Origin: Antilocapra americana
Lineage: Eukaryota; Chordata; Mammalia; Artiodactyla; Antilocapridae
Length of the DNA: 64,000 nucleotides
Direction of reading: 5' to 3'
Assembly: GCA_007570785.1 (NCBI GenBank)
Contig: ML664183.1
Span: forward strand, 16,623,412-16,687,411
In this document: piece after piece, positions 63,542-64,000 of the stretch
Layout of the letters: every line of letters starts with the position of its first letter
Position numbering within the stretch: position 1 is the first letter of the stretch
Made by a program: the position numbers and the translations under genes
The notes under the pieces: generated by a model
Seen by the model: the letters and a program-made list of their open reading frames with translations, nothing else
Databases searched by the model: none
Told to the model about the DNA's origin: nothing

Positions 63542-63894
63542 CCTGCTAGAGACAGTGTTTTCATGGATTTTATGGCTTAAGCAAGGCTAAGTAAAAATAG
63601 TGAATCAATTTTTTTAGTTAAGCAAATGATAATGGAGGTGGTACAAAGAAAAAGCAGAGATTGTGAAAAAACAATTCGAAAAACTGAGTTTTTCAAATCC
63701 CTGAGATAATTAATGTGTGTGAAAATTAAAATGCATGGGGCCCATAGAAATAGAAGAGGTCAGAAGTATCCCTCAGTGAGCACTGGCTCCCTCATACATT
63801 CAGACAACAATGAAGGAAGCAATGATCTAGTAAAGAGTACTGCTCTGGCTGCCTATGCCCTTGCAGACAGCTTAGCCATCATTCAGAAGGCACT
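63541..63894. other. Unique sequence, no gene seen
   Basis: No recognised element. Confidence 0.45.
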
Positions 63895-64000
63895 ACATAT
63901 GTGCTGATGCCATGGGAAGCTGACAAAGAGGTAGACCTAGTCCCTGGCCTAAAAAGAGCATAATTTAGTAGGAAAGAAACGACAAGCACACAAATAACTG
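63895..64000 (-). mobile_element. L2 LINE 3' end fragment, cut by window end
   Basis: 'TAGTCCCTGGCCTAAAAAGAGCATAATTTAGTAGGAAAGAAACGACAAGCACACAAATAACTG' resembles the reversed L2 terminus (CTGCCCTCAAGGAGCTTACAGTCTAGTAGG...). Confidence 0.5.

Noticed and set aside
1..64000. Search for an undescribed multi-gene system, CRISPR-like regular repeats, or a prokaryotic insert
   Set aside because: No regularly spaced repeats, no dense same-strand genes and no bacterial-like coding; the whole window has ruminant repeat content.

Overview
The window is mammalian nuclear DNA from a ruminant, most likely a bovid such as cattle, sheep, goat or buffalo. The evidence is the repeat content: about 19 Bov-A/Bov-tA SINEs, two BovB (RTE-type) LINE 3' ends, artiodactyl tRNA-derived (CHR-like) SINEs and ruminant-type L1 3' ends. 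These lie on a background of older repeats shared by all placental mammals (L2, MIR, MER20/MER5-type DNA elements, MLT-type LTRs). I cannot decide the species from the sequence alone. All repeat family names come from my memory of consensus sequences, not from a search.

I found no convincing protein-coding gene, tRNA, rRNA or other RNA gene. Every long open frame lies in a transposon, in low-stop GC-rich sequence, or lacks any coding signature I recognise. The window reads as intergenic or deep intronic DNA. It holds no operon, CRISPR array or phage-like system, and I did not see an undescribed biological system.

Layout. 1-9 kb: Bov-A SINEs on the minus strand, L2 and MIR fragments, an L1 ORF2 piece, a MER20 with a G-quadruplex motif, and a solo ERVL-type LTR (6602-7082) with intact 5-bp target duplications. 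9-14.5 kb: a young L1 3' end, an MLT1-type LTR split by a SINE, and a 173-bp segment present twice about 2 kb apart at 170/173 identity, which I consider the most unusual feature. 14.6-15.7 kb: the only substantial CpG-rich stretch, followed by a pyrimidine-rich tract; it is the best promoter candidate. 16-25 kb: mostly unique sequence with L2 and MIR, an (AC)24 microsatellite and a 1.2-kb old L1 on the minus strand. 25-34 kb: three L1 3' ends (one with a perfect 19-bp target duplication), a mariner-like MITE remnant, and the first BovB. 34-42 kb: LTR fragments, two complete artiodactyl SINEs, MIR, L2 and hAT elements. 42-50 kb: L2 remnants, a 70-bp purine-pyrimidine alternating tract, more SINEs and a hAT-like element. 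50-64 kb: L1 fragments with nested SINEs, an MLT1-like LTR joined to a BovB that carries a decayed reverse-transcriptase end, a third MER20, then mostly unique sequence with scattered SINEs.

Nested insertions give relative ages: L2, MIR and MLT elements are repeatedly interrupted by L1 or SINE copies, never the reverse. Any function here is likely regulatory. Candidates are the CpG-rich block (14.6-15.3 kb), AT-rich unique blocks rich in homeobox-like sites (12.8-13.07 kb and 58.2-58.9 kb), and a canonical heat-shock element at 54.13 kb. All of these are inference.
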